Shown piece after piece: positions 1 through 7,430 of a stretch of 37,081 nt of DNA (positions are counted from its first letter, which is position 1; each line of letters starts with the position of its first letter). The position numbers were made by a program, and so were the translations under genes. Origin of the DNA: a bacterium. GTDB lineage: Bacteria > Planctomycetota > Planctomycetia > Pirellulales > Pirellulaceae. Below the pieces are notes generated by a model, which saw nothing but the letters and a program-made list of their open reading frames with translations, did not search any database and was not told where the DNA came from. The stretch is taken from the NCBI GenBank assembly GCA_024743355.1, contig JANSWS010000023.1, forward strand, positions 1 through 37,081. Reading direction: 5' to 3'.

Positions 1-2
1 CT

Positions 3-257
3 CACGAGGCTCACTTGTTGGACCAAGACTTACTCCGTCGAGACGAGTATTGGATGGTGGAGAAAGACAAGACGAGCCAGAGCAGGCTGACTCCGTTAAC
101 CGACTTTAATGTTCGCAAGGACTTGAATTTGCGAAAGGGATATTTACAGGGACGCTTCGACGCATTGCCAATTATTGGCGACATTTCATCGCTCGCCACT
201 TGGCTGGGCTGCACACCTGACGGAGCGAAAGATGCCCAGAAAGAGCCGTCCGCTTGA
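3..257 (+). CDS. RloA-like AAA ATPase, C-terminal end (gene starts outside window)
   Basis: This is the last 84 codons of a gene entering from the left edge; the open frame runs from base 3 with no start needed. The sequence reads HEAHLLDQDLLRRDEYWMVE, then KDKTSQSRL, then DFNVRKDLNLRKGYLQGRFD. This matches the usual end of the AAA15/RloA-type ATPases (Switch-2 histidine region, then a RKD..LEKGYL.GRFGA-like tail). RloA acts with RloB, whose gene starts inside this one (26-bp overlap), so the two are almost certainly co-translated as an AbiL-type phage defence pair. The Walker motifs lie outside the window, so activity cannot be judged. Family assignment rests on the tail and the neighbour. 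Confidence 0.75.
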   Translation, partial: HEAHLLDQDLLRRDEYWMVEKDKTSQSRLTPLTDFNVRKDLNLRKGYLQGRFDALPIIGDISSLATWLGCTPDGAKDAQKEPSA

Positions 258-927
258 TCGAACCAGTGGAGCGCTACGAGATACCAGCATTGTTGTGATC
301 GCATGCGAGGATACGCACGCGGTCAAGCAATATTTTACAAAGTTTCGGACCCGGCGTGTCCAGTACAAAATCTTGCCGACCGTCGACGGAGATTCGTCTC
401 CCCGGGCCGTCATGGAACGACTCGACTTCTATCGGAGTGAATTCGCGACTGAGGAGCATGACGAACTCTGGATTTGTATTGACGCCGACCACTGGATTAG
501 AGGCCAACATCAACGCGAGTTTTCACAGGTGCTTCAGGAGTGTCGGAGCAAGGGCTATGGGGTTGCAATTAGTAACCCTTGCTTCGAGGTTTGGCTGCTT
601 ATGCATTTCGCTGAGGTTGATGACAGATTGCTTCTCGAGCTGCTCGGAGAAGATCTATCCGGCGTAGTGTCGGAAGAACAACGATCGTCACTTCATTGCG
701 GTAGCTTTGAAGCGAGGCTTCGGCAAGCCGCTGGCGGCTACAACAAATCAAATGTGGCACGACTGCAGCTAACCGCAGACCAAGTCCTGCAAGCCACAGA
801 GCGAGCGAGGATCGCGGATGGACCGAGTGATGTACCGAACTGCCCGGGAACGCGTGTCTACAAACTGATCGACACACTTATGCGGCGCGACTCGATTGAC
901 CTGGATCCGCATGACAGTACGGGCTGA
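232..927 (+). CDS. rloB: RloB family protein (AbiLii-like, Toprim-like predicted nuclease)
   Basis: A 231-residue protein of RloB type, the usual partner of RloA. The ATG at 232 is chosen because it is preceded by GGAG and gives the family N-terminus (MPRKSRPLDR). Visible motifs are VVIACEDTHAVKQYF (Glu26), ICIDADHW (Asp84 and Asp86) and ISNPCFEVWLLMHF (Asn115, Pro116, Glu119). A C-terminal VPNCPGTRVYKLIDTL element follows. The Glu followed by DxD layout is what a Toprim-like metal site would show, as in OLD nucleases; this is an inference. The RloA/RloB pair corresponds to AbiL systems, where an ATPase sensor is thought to control a toxic effector. The gene overlaps the preceding ATPase by 26 bp, and the key residues look intact. 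Confidence 0.87.
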   Translation: MPRKSRPLDRTSGALRDTSIVVIACEDTHAVKQYFTKFRTRRVQYKILPTVDGDSSPRAVMERLDFYRSEFATEEHDELWICIDADHWIRGQHQREFSQVLQECRSKGYGVAISNPCFEVWLLMHFAEVDDRLLLELLGEDLSGVVSEEQRSSLHCGSFEARLRQAAGGYNKSNVARLQLTADQVLQATERARIADGPSDVPNCPGTRVYKLIDTLMRRDSIDLDPHDSTG

Positions 928-1041
928 ACCTACTACTTTTTTCATGCATTCCACAACCGACAAGCGACAGTTCAAACCGAACACAAGATGCGACAGATCC
1001 AGTTTTCGCAAATCAGCGGATCATGCGCATTGATATAGTTC

Positions 1042-1572
1042 ATGACTCGATCGCACTTTAGCTTAGTTCTTCGGCATCACCCCGAAGTGATTGGTGCGAA
1101 GTTTGACCCTGAAGGCTGGCTCTGCATCGACGAGTTGATTGCCCAAGCCAACGCTCATGGAAAGGCTCTCACGCTGGAGCTGCTGCACGAAGTGGTCGCC
1201 ACGAACGACAAGAAGCGTTTCGCATTGAGTGAGGATGGTCTGCGTATTCGGGCCAGCCAGGGGCATTCGATATCCGGCGTCGAACTCAACCTCGAACAGA
1301 AGACACCTCCCGAGATTCTCTATCACGGAACGGTCGCCGACTTTCTCGACAGTATTCGAGCCACCGGTCTGCAAAAGCGATCACGTCACCATGTCCATCT
1401 TTCACCCGATGAAGAAACCGCGACCAAAGTCGGCTCGCGACGAGGCAAGCCCATCATCCTGCGAGTCGCGGCCGACACCATGCATCGTGCCGGGCACCAG
1501 TTCTATCTCTCTGCCAACCGCGTCTGGCTCGTCGACGCCGTCCCACCAACCTACCTGACTTTTCCGGGATGA
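1042..1572 (+). CDS. kptA: RNA 2'-phosphotransferase (KptA/Tpt1)
   Basis: A 176-residue KptA/Tpt1 enzyme. The family removes an internal RNA 2'-phosphate using NAD+, giving ADP-ribose 1'',2''-cyclic phosphate and nicotinamide. The catalytic set is visible: Arg11-His12 in SLVLRHHPE, Arg70 in IRASQGHS, and Arg133/Arg134 in GSRRGKPIIL. YHGT, RHHVHLS and SANRVWLVDAVPP are also family motifs. Only about ten residues precede LRHHP, so the N-terminus is slightly short, but no better in-frame start is visible upstream. It lies 114 bp after rloB and 7 bp before the next gene. In bacteria its substrate is unclear; a role in repairing or resetting RNA damaged during conflict is possible here but is an inference from position. 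Confidence 0.93.
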   Translation: MTRSHFSLVLRHHPEVIGAKFDPEGWLCIDELIAQANAHGKALTLELLHEVVATNDKKRFALSEDGLRIRASQGHSISGVELNLEQKTPPEILYHGTVADFLDSIRATGLQKRSRHHVHLSPDEETATKVGSRRGKPIILRVAADTMHRAGHQFYLSANRVWLVDAVPPTYLTFPG

Positions 1573-1579
1573 ATGGCCA

Positions 1580-2104
1580 ATGAGGACTCCTGATCTTTCT
1601 GAATTCAATTTCTCCATCACTGTCGAAGATGTTGCCACCGCGATTAACAAGGTGAATGCATATTCGACCGAACAAAGAATCCGTCGCTTTGATGATGTTG
1701 CGGCCAAGCAAGGCAATGTGATGGGGGCTGCGGTCCAGCTTGGCTCCCTGAAAGTGCCAATGGAATTGGTCGAGGAGAGTCTCTACGTATTATTGGTTCT
1801 TTTTGAGCTATTTGAAGCTGTCGCCCCAAGTATGCCACCAGTAAGCCAGGAGACTGTGCAGTCTTCATTTGATAGGTATGCAGCGATGATTCGATTTTAT
1901 GACCTGGAGTCTCCTCGCGAGATCCAGCGTTTGTCGCAAGCCCAATGGAAGAACTTCCAGGAGCATGCGGTACTCGCCTTCGTCGTCAACCACTTGCGCG
2001 AAAAGCTGATCGGCATCAATCGCGAAACCGAGCTGGTCCGCCAGTGCTGTATGGTCATGATGGAAGCATTTGTTGCAACATACCTTGAGTCAAAGAACAC
2101 ATGA
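1580..2104 (+). CDS. Hypothetical protein, 174 residues, helical
   Basis: No family was recognised. The protein is predicted mostly helical and soluble, with a hydrophobic helix around residues 62-80 (LVEESLYVLLVLFELFEAV) that looks like a buried core helix rather than a signal sequence. The C-terminal half has further amphipathic helices (HAVLAFVVNHLREKLIG, CCMVMMEAFVATYL). The gene starts 7 bp after kptA, so the two are probably co-transcribed and may work together. The start at 1580 is the first ATG after the kptA stop. Coding appears real because of this spacing and normal composition, but function is unknown. Confidence 0.7.
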   Translation: MRTPDLSEFNFSITVEDVATAINKVNAYSTEQRIRRFDDVAAKQGNVMGAAVQLGSLKVPMELVEESLYVLLVLFELFEAVAPSMPPVSQETVQSSFDRYAAMIRFYDLESPREIQRLSQAQWKNFQEHAVLAFVVNHLREKLIGINRETELVRQCCMVMMEAFVATYLESKNT

Positions 2105-2160
2105 GAATCCATCCCGATCAATTATCCACGATGTGCATAGCAGCTCGCTGGTAGGTTAAA

Positions 2161-2196
2161 ACGCGGAGTGGCGGAGGTGCGGAGCATCGCGGAGAA
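2161..2196 (+). repeat. Left inverted-repeat arm of GxxExxY cassette
   Basis: GGAG-rich arm starting ACGCGGAGTGGCGGAGG. It pairs with 2659-2694 at 32/36 positions, with mismatches at arm positions 10, 18, 22 and 25. An upstream in-frame ATG of the enclosed gene lies at its inner edge (2196). Confidence 0.8.
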
Positions 2197-2237
2197 TGGG
2201 CGGTGCGAATGGTATCAATTCGGTGGGGTATCGACAA

Positions 2238-2636
2238 ATGACGGAAAACGAACTGACCGATGCAATTATCGGTGCTGCGATTGAGGTGCATCGCAGGCTC
2301 GGTCCGGGTTTATTGGAGTCGGTCTATCGTCGATGCCTTGCGCATGAGCTTCGTAAGCGTGGGTTCTCAGTTGTCGAAGAGAAGCCGGTTGCTCTCGATT
2401 ACGACGATTTGCATGACCCGTGTGCATTTCGCGCTGATTTGCTCGTTGAAGAATTGATCGTCGTCGAGCTTAAAGCCAAGTCAGCCATCAGTCCGATTGA
2501 CAAGGCACAAACCCTCTCTCACCTTCGTCTAATGAACCTGAATGTTGGTTTGCTTCTCAATTTCCATGAAGCAAAACTTGTCGATGGTCTCCATCGAATC
2601 GTCAACAACTATCTTGGACCGCGAGTCTCCGAATAG
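2238..2636 (+). CDS. GxxExxY protein (PDDEXK_3 family)
   Basis: A 132-residue member of the GxxExxY family, a compact PD-(D/E)XK-type fold of unknown role found in many copies in planctomycetes and other environmental bacteria. The signature is GAAIEVHRRLGPGLLESVY (GLLESVY fits GxxExxY). The nuclease-like core is FRADLLVEELIVVELKAK, where Asp and Glu-Leu-Lys give a D...ExK pattern. It ends with LLLNFHEAKLVDGLHRIVNN, as in the family. The ATG at 2238 is chosen because it gives the family start MTENELTDAIIG; an in-frame ATG at 2196 would add 14 residues unlike the family. The gene is bounded by inverted repeats and does not form an operon with either neighbour. Confidence 0.88.
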   Translation: MTENELTDAIIGAAIEVHRRLGPGLLESVYRRCLAHELRKRGFSVVEEKPVALDYDDLHDPCAFRADLLVEELIVVELKAKSAISPIDKAQTLSHLRLMNLNVGLLLNFHEAKLVDGLHRIVNNYLGPRVSE

Positions 2637-2658
2637 TCGCGCCTTCCGCAGAAACTCT

Positions 2659-2694
2659 TTCTCCGCGATTCTTCGCTCCTCCGCAACTCCGCGT
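2659..2694 (-). repeat. Right inverted-repeat arm of GxxExxY cassette
   Basis: Reverse complement begins ACGCGGAGTTGCGGAGG and pairs with 2161-2196. It lies 22 bp after the GxxExxY stop and 17 bp before the next start codon. Confidence 0.8.
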
Positions 2695-2711
2695 TTAATT
2701 CCCCTCCAACA

Positions 2712-3233
2712 ATGCATATCGACCGCGATACGATTGAGAAGAATCTGCGACTGCATGTCGATCAGCTTGCGGGACTGATCGGCCCGCGCACCTTGAGCAA
2801 GCCGAAAACGATTCAGGCCACGATCGGGTACATCGAAGGTCATTGGTCCAAGATAGGATTCCGTCATTCACGGGAATGCTACGACGCCATGGGCGACGAG
2901 GCGACCAACCTGATCGTCGAGTCTCCCGGAACCAAGCGAGCCGATGAGATCGTTTTGCTCGGCGCCCACTACGACACCGTGTTCAGCACTCCGGGGGCCG
3001 ATGACAACGCGTCGGCCGTTGCGGTGCTGATCGAAGTCAGCCGTTTGCTGCGTGAGCACATTGGAAAGCGGACGGCAAGATTCGTAGCATTCGCATGCGA
3101 GGAGCCACCGTACTTCAACATGGATTCGATGGGAAGCCAGCACCGGTGGATTGCAAATTGCAAAATGAACATTTCCAAAGTTAAATTGTTTAGGGCGTTG
3201 CGTTTGTATTTCAAACTGGGGGGTGAACCATGA
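2712..3233 (+). pseudogene. M28-family peptidase, N-terminal part, interrupted
   Basis: The first 146 codons encode the N-terminal part of a zinc-dependent M28 aminopeptidase-like protein. They include LLGAHYDTV (His86, Asp88), PGADDNASAVAVL (Asp97/98) and the catalytic FACEEPPYF (Glu130/131). After Trp146 the frame runs straight into an inverted repeat at 3150 and continues through unrelated residues (IANCKMNISKVKLF) to a stop at 3231-3233, which overlaps the next gene's ATG. The true C-terminal end of the peptidase is recognisable at 3674-3772 beyond the insert, in another frame. The middle of the enzyme (roughly 100-150 residues by family length) is missing, so it cannot be active. Confidence 0.85.
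3150..3173 (+). repeat. Left arm, 24-bp perfect inverted repeat
   Basis: Starts ATTGCAAATTGCAAAATGAA and matches the reverse complement of 3645-3668 exactly. It begins directly at the point where peptidase coding is lost (after the Trp codon at 3147-3149). Confidence 0.9.
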
Positions 3234-3622
3234 AGCCAGAAGATTTGTCAGAGCGTTTGCTTGATTTGGCGGTTCGAGTTGGCAAAGTCGTCGATGCGTT
3301 GCCGGACACTCGGTTGGGTAGGCATATTGCCGGGCAATTGGTTCGCAGTGGAACAGCACCTGCACCCAACTACGAAGAGGCCTGTGCCGCGGAAAGCCGC
3401 CGCGACTTCATCCACAAAATGCGTATCGCACTCAAAGAGTTGCGAGAAACACGCTGCTGGATCAAGCTCATCATGCGATCTGAACTGCTTCCAGAAGCGA
3501 GGATGAGCGAACTCGCGAACGAAGCCGACGAGCTCTGCAAAATCCTCGGTCAATCTTTGGTGACTGCTCGCAAAAACGAAGAACGCGCGAAAGTCGAACG
3601 CACCAAGCCAACCCCAAAATGA
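3230..3622 (+). CDS. Four helix bundle protein (23S rRNA intervening-sequence family, bAvd-like)
   Basis: A 130-residue protein of the four-helix-bundle/IVP family, related to the Avd accessory protein of diversity-generating retroelements. Family landmarks are LSERLLDLAVRV near the start, LGRHIAGQLVRSGTAPAPNY (residues about 30-48), EEACAAESRRDFIHKMRIAL, and LKELRETRCWIKLI. The ATG at 3230 is preceded by GGGGGGTG and overlaps the stop of the interrupted peptidase frame (ATGA), so translation could be coupled to it. Family members form pentameric helical barrels that bind nucleic acid in the Avd case; the role of the stand-alone form is not known. Confidence 0.92.
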   Translation: MKPEDLSERLLDLAVRVGKVVDALPDTRLGRHIAGQLVRSGTAPAPNYEEACAAESRRDFIHKMRIALKELRETRCWIKLIMRSELLPEARMSELANEADELCKILGQSLVTARKNEERAKVERTKPTPK

Positions 3623-3644
3623 GCGTTGGCAATATCCAATTTGC

Positions 3645-3668
3645 AATGTTCATTTTGCAATTTGCAAT
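3645..3668 (-). repeat. Right arm, 24-bp perfect inverted repeat
   Basis: Pairs exactly with 3150-3173. Just inside it, 3635-3646 repeats part of the motif again (CCAATTTGCAAT), so CAATTTGCAAT occurs twice here. Confidence 0.9.
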
Positions 3669-3673
3669 CTTCC

Positions 3674-3772
3674 TACCATCAAGCCACCGACACGCCAGAC
3701 ACGCTCGACTATCCAAGGATGACCGAAGTCACTCTCGGCGTCGCATCCGCGATGCGCAAACTGCTTGGCTAA
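3674..3772 (+). pseudogene. M28-family peptidase, C-terminal remnant
   Basis: The frame from 3674 reads YHQATDTPDTLDYPRMTEV followed by TLGVASAMRKLLG and a TAA at 3770-3772. This is the standard end of M28 peptidases (the His of xHxxxDTxDxLDY is a zinc ligand). It is in a different frame from the N-terminal piece at 2712 and has no start of its own. It shows that the cassette at 3150-3668 lies within a former single gene. Its stop overlaps the end of the convergent metallophosphoesterase gene. Confidence 0.88.
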
Positions 3773-4428
3773 ACTTCAACGACAAACCCGTTGTTCTTGA
3801 GTTTTCCGGCAAGATCGCAACATGAGCAGTTGATGAACTGGGTCGCACCGCGGGTGAAGATTCCGTAGTTGCTGATTCCTTTCTCGTCATGCAGATGCCC
3901 GAAGGCGTGAATCCGTGGCTGGATTCTTTCGTCGACATGCCGCCGAAGGGCGGCACAGCCAACTTGAACAATCGCGTGTGACTCGATGTCGTGTGTCAAA
4001 TCTAAGACTCCTTTCGGCGGCCCATGTGTGATGAGCATGTCGATGTCGTCGGGAATGGACTGCCAAACAAGATCCAGCTTGCCGCGTTTCTTCATGTACG
4101 CCCAATCGTGGAACTTTGGCGTATAGGGCGACCCGAAGATCTTCAGTCCATTCCACTCCATCTGCGCATGGATCAGGAAGTGGAGGGCTGGGTAGTCTTC
4201 CCTTCGGATCAAACCTTGCTCAATTGCTGTGGAATGATTGCCTGGAACAAAGACTTTGGTAGGAATATCAAGCGTAGTGTACCAATCGAAAAACCGCCTG
4301 GATTCCGGTTCATTCATCCAAGCGTTGCCATGCGTCGCTTCATCTCCGCAATGGATCACTAAATCAACGTCCGGAACCTGCAGCCCAAGATGTTCATTGT
4401 GCGTATCAGAGATGAACCAAATCTTCAT
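3769..4428 (-). CDS. Metallophosphoesterase (MPPED-like calcineurin-type)
   Basis: A 219-residue calcineurin-like phosphoesterase that should hydrolyse a phosphoester with two metal ions; the substrate is unknown. The five family motifs are present in order: SDTHNEH (residues 7-13), VIHCGDEATHG, VPGNHS, ITHGPP and GHLHDEKG. The length and the IWFISDTH start resemble the MPPED1/2 group of small stand-alone phosphatases. The ATG at 4428 is chosen because the motif begins a few residues later, as in the family; an upstream start at 4461 adds 11 unlikely residues. It lies 50 bp after the DUF6884 gene on the same strand and may be the last gene of the McrBC-like block. Confidence 0.9.
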   Translation of the reverse strand: MKIWFISDTHNEHLGLQVPDVDLVIHCGDEATHGNAWMNEPESRRFFDWYTTLDIPTKVFVPGNHSTAIEQGLIRREDYPALHFLIHAQMEWNGLKIFGSPYTPKFHDWAYMKKRGKLDLVWQSIPDDIDMLITHGPPKGVLDLTHDIESHAIVQVGCAALRRHVDERIQPRIHAFGHLHDEKGISNYGIFTRGATQFINCSCCDLAGKLKNNGFVVEV

Positions 4429-4478
4429 TTGAGTCCTTGACTTCCAAACGCTGTCCAACACTACCCAATTAGCCGGCG

Positions 4479-4934
4479 TTACGTTTCGATCGCGATCTTG
4501 GCTACCCGCATGGCTTTTCCAATTGGCAGACCAGCGAATGGGAATTCGGATTCGATTTTCGAGGCAGAATATGCCTCTTTTATCGCGATTCGATACTCCT
4601 TGCCGCCAAGCCCAACCACACGGTCAAATTGGTCAAGCTTTCGATCGACCACTTGCGCCGCGAGAATTTTAGTTTCAATCGGCCCCGTCGCCTTCTTTTT
4701 GAACGTGACTTCATACGGCCCAGGAAGCAAATAGTCAGGATCGATGAACCCGTATTTAGCGCTCAAGATGACCCATCGGCTTCCAAATTTTTCGGCATAC
4801 TGTCGATTGACTTTGAAAGGTGCCCCGATGTAGGCATCTTTGGCAATGGTGGGGCCGATTTCTGGATCGCGATTCCAAACCTTGGCGCTACCGCAGGGAA
4901 CAATGACCAGAGTCGTGCTGAGCTTTCCTGACAT
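4479..4934 (-). CDS. DUF6884-like protein
   Basis: A 151-residue protein resembling DUF6884/YaaA-like small proteins often seen near restriction and defence genes. Visible features are LVIVPCGSAK near the start, AKDAYIGAPFKVNRQYAEKF, WVILSAKYGFIDPDYLLPGP and VVGLGGKEYRIAI. The Cys-Gly-Ser near the start and the SAKYGxxDP element are the family landmarks. It starts 9 bp after the stop of the DUF2357 gene, so it is very likely in the same transcript. Its biochemical role is unknown; base or nucleotide recognition has been suggested for related folds but nothing here proves it. Confidence 0.75.
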   Translation of the reverse strand: MSGKLSTTLVIVPCGSAKVWNRDPEIGPTIAKDAYIGAPFKVNRQYAEKFGSRWVILSAKYGFIDPDYLLPGPYEVTFKKKATGPIETKILAAQVVDRKLDQFDRVVGLGGKEYRIAIKEAYSASKIESEFPFAGLPIGKAMRVAKIAIET

Positions 4935-4943
4935 CGGACATGC

Positions 4944-7430
4944 TCATTCGGGTTGGCGGTGAATTAATTCCCGGAGCGAAACATATTGCTCGCGTCCGTC
5001 TGGCGACTTACAAAGGAATCCGTTTGCACCGTCATACCGAATTTTTTCCCCTGAATCCAGGATGAACCACGCACGACCCTTCGGATTATCAGATGCTTGT
5101 GACCGCGCCGGTGCAAGTCGAATGGAGTGGCCGGTGCGACTAGCACGCAACCACTCCAGCATCCGCCATTCTGGTTCAGTTTCTAAAGCGAGTTCATTGA
5201 TGGAACCGGCGCGTTCGAGGCCCAGACGTGTTGTCCATCGCCCTTGCGGCGGCATATAGTCACCGGTGACAAAATCAACCGGACGATCGATCGCACGAAC
5301 TTGTCCCAAGTGATACAGGATCATTCGTTCGTCACGATTCGCCGTCCAGGGAGTTGCGATCTCTACCCGATCCAAAATCTCATAGTGTTCGACGTTCGCA
5401 ACATAGCGGACACCCGATGCTTCACCGAAGCCAGCCGGAATGTAGATCGCCACTTGCTTGACTGAGTACTGGCGACGCTGAGTCTTAGCCAATGGGTGAT
5501 AGTAGCGACGTTCTGCTCGCACCCAGTCCAGGTGCTCGTGTTCTCCTGGTGACCGCAAGGTCCCGACCAATACCGGTTCACTTGCCGCGATCCGCCAGTT
5601 CCTCGCGTGTTCGTCGACCAAATTCGCGATCGCTCGATCCGCCATCGACCACCCGCCTTGCCGTAGTGACTTCAACAGCCACTCTTTTAAGAACGCTTGA
5701 TTGCTCGGCAGAACCGGAATGGCGCCAACTCCCAACCTCTCGAGCGATTCCCAAAGTCGGCTGTTGCGATAGTCATCATGCTCCGATTGGTTCATCGGAA
5801 ATAGAGCGGCCGCTTGCACGACCGATCGCTTCAACTCAAACGATTCACTACTGTTTCTCTCAATCTCGAGTATTGCATCCCGATACCGGTGCAATACGTT
5901 GATTGCGTCCGTAGGAGGACCAAATGACTTGAACTGCTGGCGGTACTGATCGGTCGCGTCAATTCGGTACTTGGCATCGGCGACCAATTGGATGATTGGC
6001 CAGCCGTCTTCCTCAAATCGAATGAGGATGTCCGGCTTCTGGGGAATAAGCGTTGTATCTTGGTTGCTGAATTGTGGATTGTATTTGACGCGGATTGTGC
6101 GGTGCCGACCTGTCGAGAATGCTACCTGTTGCATCTCGCCCTGTCGAAGTTGCACTGAGAGTCCTGATGATCGAAGACGAAACAACGAATCCAGATTTTG
6201 CGGCGGTCCGTGTTCGTCCTGAATGATTCGCACGACAGTCAGGTAAGTCCAATATTCGTAAAGCACCTCCAGATCTTTCAGGGCGAGACGAATCAAGTCG
6301 CCTTCTAGCCGCAGGCCCATCTTCAGGAACATCAGCAATCGGTAGGCCTCGCGATAACCGGGTGCCGAAACGAGCTGCAACGATGCGAACCCGGTCGGTG
6401 GATCTCCATCGGCTTCTTTAATTGGCTCCAATCCTAGGAGTCTCGATACGCGAGCCTTCAGCCGCGTGATACCGGCGAATGTCCTTTTGCGCCGCGACGA
6501 TAGTTCCTGCTCCGAATCGTAGATCGAAGCTATCTGGCCGAGCGTTCGCTGAACATCGATCAGTTGGTTGCGCAGCCAGCGATGCTCCATGGTATCCAGC
6601 GTTAGTTCGGCAGGTCGCTGAACAATTTGCTCGCGAGCCGTAACACCGGCTAGCTGCACCAGTGCCCCTTTCCCCTGGCCACGACGCACTTGCGAGCGAA
6701 CCCGTGAGTCGACTCGGCGAATTCGTTCTAGCCGAGTTGATCGCTCTCGCCGCACCAATCCTCGAGTGGGACGCTGAGCGATATGGTTCATCGCAACATC
6801 GAGCTCGTCGATGATCTGCTCGATCAGCACCAACCACTCAAGTTTTGAAGGTGACCGATCTCCTGACACTTTCCCCAGCTGATGCGACGATCGAAGATAC
6901 TCGTAGGCTAGATTCGTCAGTATTGACTGAACATCGGCAACGATGTCTTGATAGTCCGACTCATAGTCAACCTTGGTCGGGAAGACCTCGACCTCGAAGT
7001 CCAGGGTCCGCTGTCCGTTGACGTAGATTGAAAATAGGCTACGGCCGATCTGCCCACGGAAATTCACCGCCCCGTGAACAACGCGGCCATCCTCCTGGGA
7101 ACTAAGTGCTCGGGTGATCACCGGGTCGCGATGTCGAATCTCAACCTGATCATTCTCATTGGCACCGCGAAGATACAGCTGATACTCGGTCTGCTCGTAT
7201 AACGGCGGGCCACTTGGGTCGTCGAGATCGGAAGCCAGCGAGTTAGGAACCCCACTTCGCATCATCAGATCTCGCCACTCAAGTCCGGCATCATGCGGGA
7301 CAAGGCGTAGCCGACCCATGACTGGAACAGAATTCCCCAAGATCGCCGGATCCGTGTCACGGACTCGGTGCCAATCGAGCGTGAATCGATTTGTGGAGAT
7401 CCGAAAGAGATGCTTCATGGCTACAACCAA
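4944..7430 (-). CDS. DUF2357 / PD-(D/E)XK nuclease, McrC-like partner
   Basis: An 828-residue protein of the DUF2357 group, a McrC-like nuclease subunit that pairs with McrB-type AAA+ motors. The central part is strongly helical (about residues 140-340). The nuclease core follows at about 465-510: PDILIRFEEDGWPI, then QLVADAKYRIDATDQY. The Asp of PDI and Asp-Ala-Lys at about 483-485 fit the PD-(D/E)XK pattern with D in place of E. The C-terminal third (about 620-828) is unassigned. It overlaps the McrB-like gene by 10 bp, so the two are translated together. Expected role: cutting DNA once the motor recognises modified or foreign DNA (type IV-like restriction). Confidence 0.85.
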   Translation of the reverse strand: MVVAMKHLFRISTNRFTLDWHRVRDTDPAILGNSVPVMGRLRLVPHDAGLEWRDLMMRSGVPNSLASDLDDPSGPPLYEQTEYQLYLRGANENDQVEIRHRDPVITRALSSQEDGRVVHGAVNFRGQIGRSLFSIYVNGQRTLDFEVEVFPTKVDYESDYQDIVADVQSILTNLAYEYLRSSHQLGKVSGDRSPSKLEWLVLIEQIIDELDVAMNHIAQRPTRGLVRRERSTRLERIRRVDSRVRSQVRRGQGKGALVQLAGVTAREQIVQRPAELTLDTMEHRWLRNQLIDVQRTLGQIASIYDSEQELSSRRKRTFAGITRLKARVSRLLGLEPIKEADGDPPTGFASLQLVSAPGYREAYRLLMFLKMGLRLEGDLIRLALKDLEVLYEYWTYLTVVRIIQDEHGPPQNLDSLFRLRSSGLSVQLRQGEMQQVAFSTGRHRTIRVKYNPQFSNQDTTLIPQKPDILIRFEEDGWPIIQLVADAKYRIDATDQYRQQFKSFGPPTDAINVLHRYRDAILEIERNSSESFELKRSVVQAAALFPMNQSEHDDYRNSRLWESLERLGVGAIPVLPSNQAFLKEWLLKSLRQGGWSMADRAIANLVDEHARNWRIAASEPVLVGTLRSPGEHEHLDWVRAERRYYHPLAKTQRRQYSVKQVAIYIPAGFGEASGVRYVANVEHYEILDRVEIATPWTANRDERMILYHLGQVRAIDRPVDFVTGDYMPPQGRWTTRLGLERAGSINELALETEPEWRMLEWLRASRTGHSIRLAPARSQASDNPKGRAWFILDSGEKIRYDGANGFLCKSPDGREQYVSLRELIHRQPE

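Larger units (their letters stand above)
2161..2694. mobile_element. Candidate inverted-repeat cassette carrying a GxxExxY gene
   Basis: A 36-bp left arm (2161-2196) and right arm (2659-2694) match as inverted repeats at 32 of 36 positions by direct comparison. Both begin, reading inward, with ACGCGGAGT. They enclose a single gene with only short spacers: 41 bp after the left arm and 22 bp before the right arm. A TTAA lies next to each outer end (2156-2159 and 2694-2698 region), which could be a target-site trace or part of the arms. No transposase is encoded, so any movement would need a helper. It sits between two genes whose ends are undisturbed. Confidence 0.6.
3150..3668. mobile_element. 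Candidate inverted-repeat cassette carrying a four-helix-bundle gene
   Basis: Perfect 24-bp inverted repeats at 3150-3173 and 3645-3668 bound one gene. The left arm begins ATTGCAAATTGCAAAATGAA. The element lies between the two halves of an M28 peptidase gene, so it marks an insertion accompanied by loss of the middle of that gene. No target-site duplication is visible and no transposase is encoded. The protein family is the one found in intervening sequences of 23S rRNA, whose ends also pair as a stem. The insertion is seen directly; mobility is inferred. Confidence 0.7.

Noticed and set aside
3150-3668. Reading the four-helix-bundle cassette as part of a 23S rRNA gene
   Set aside because: The flanks are M28 peptidase coding, not rRNA.
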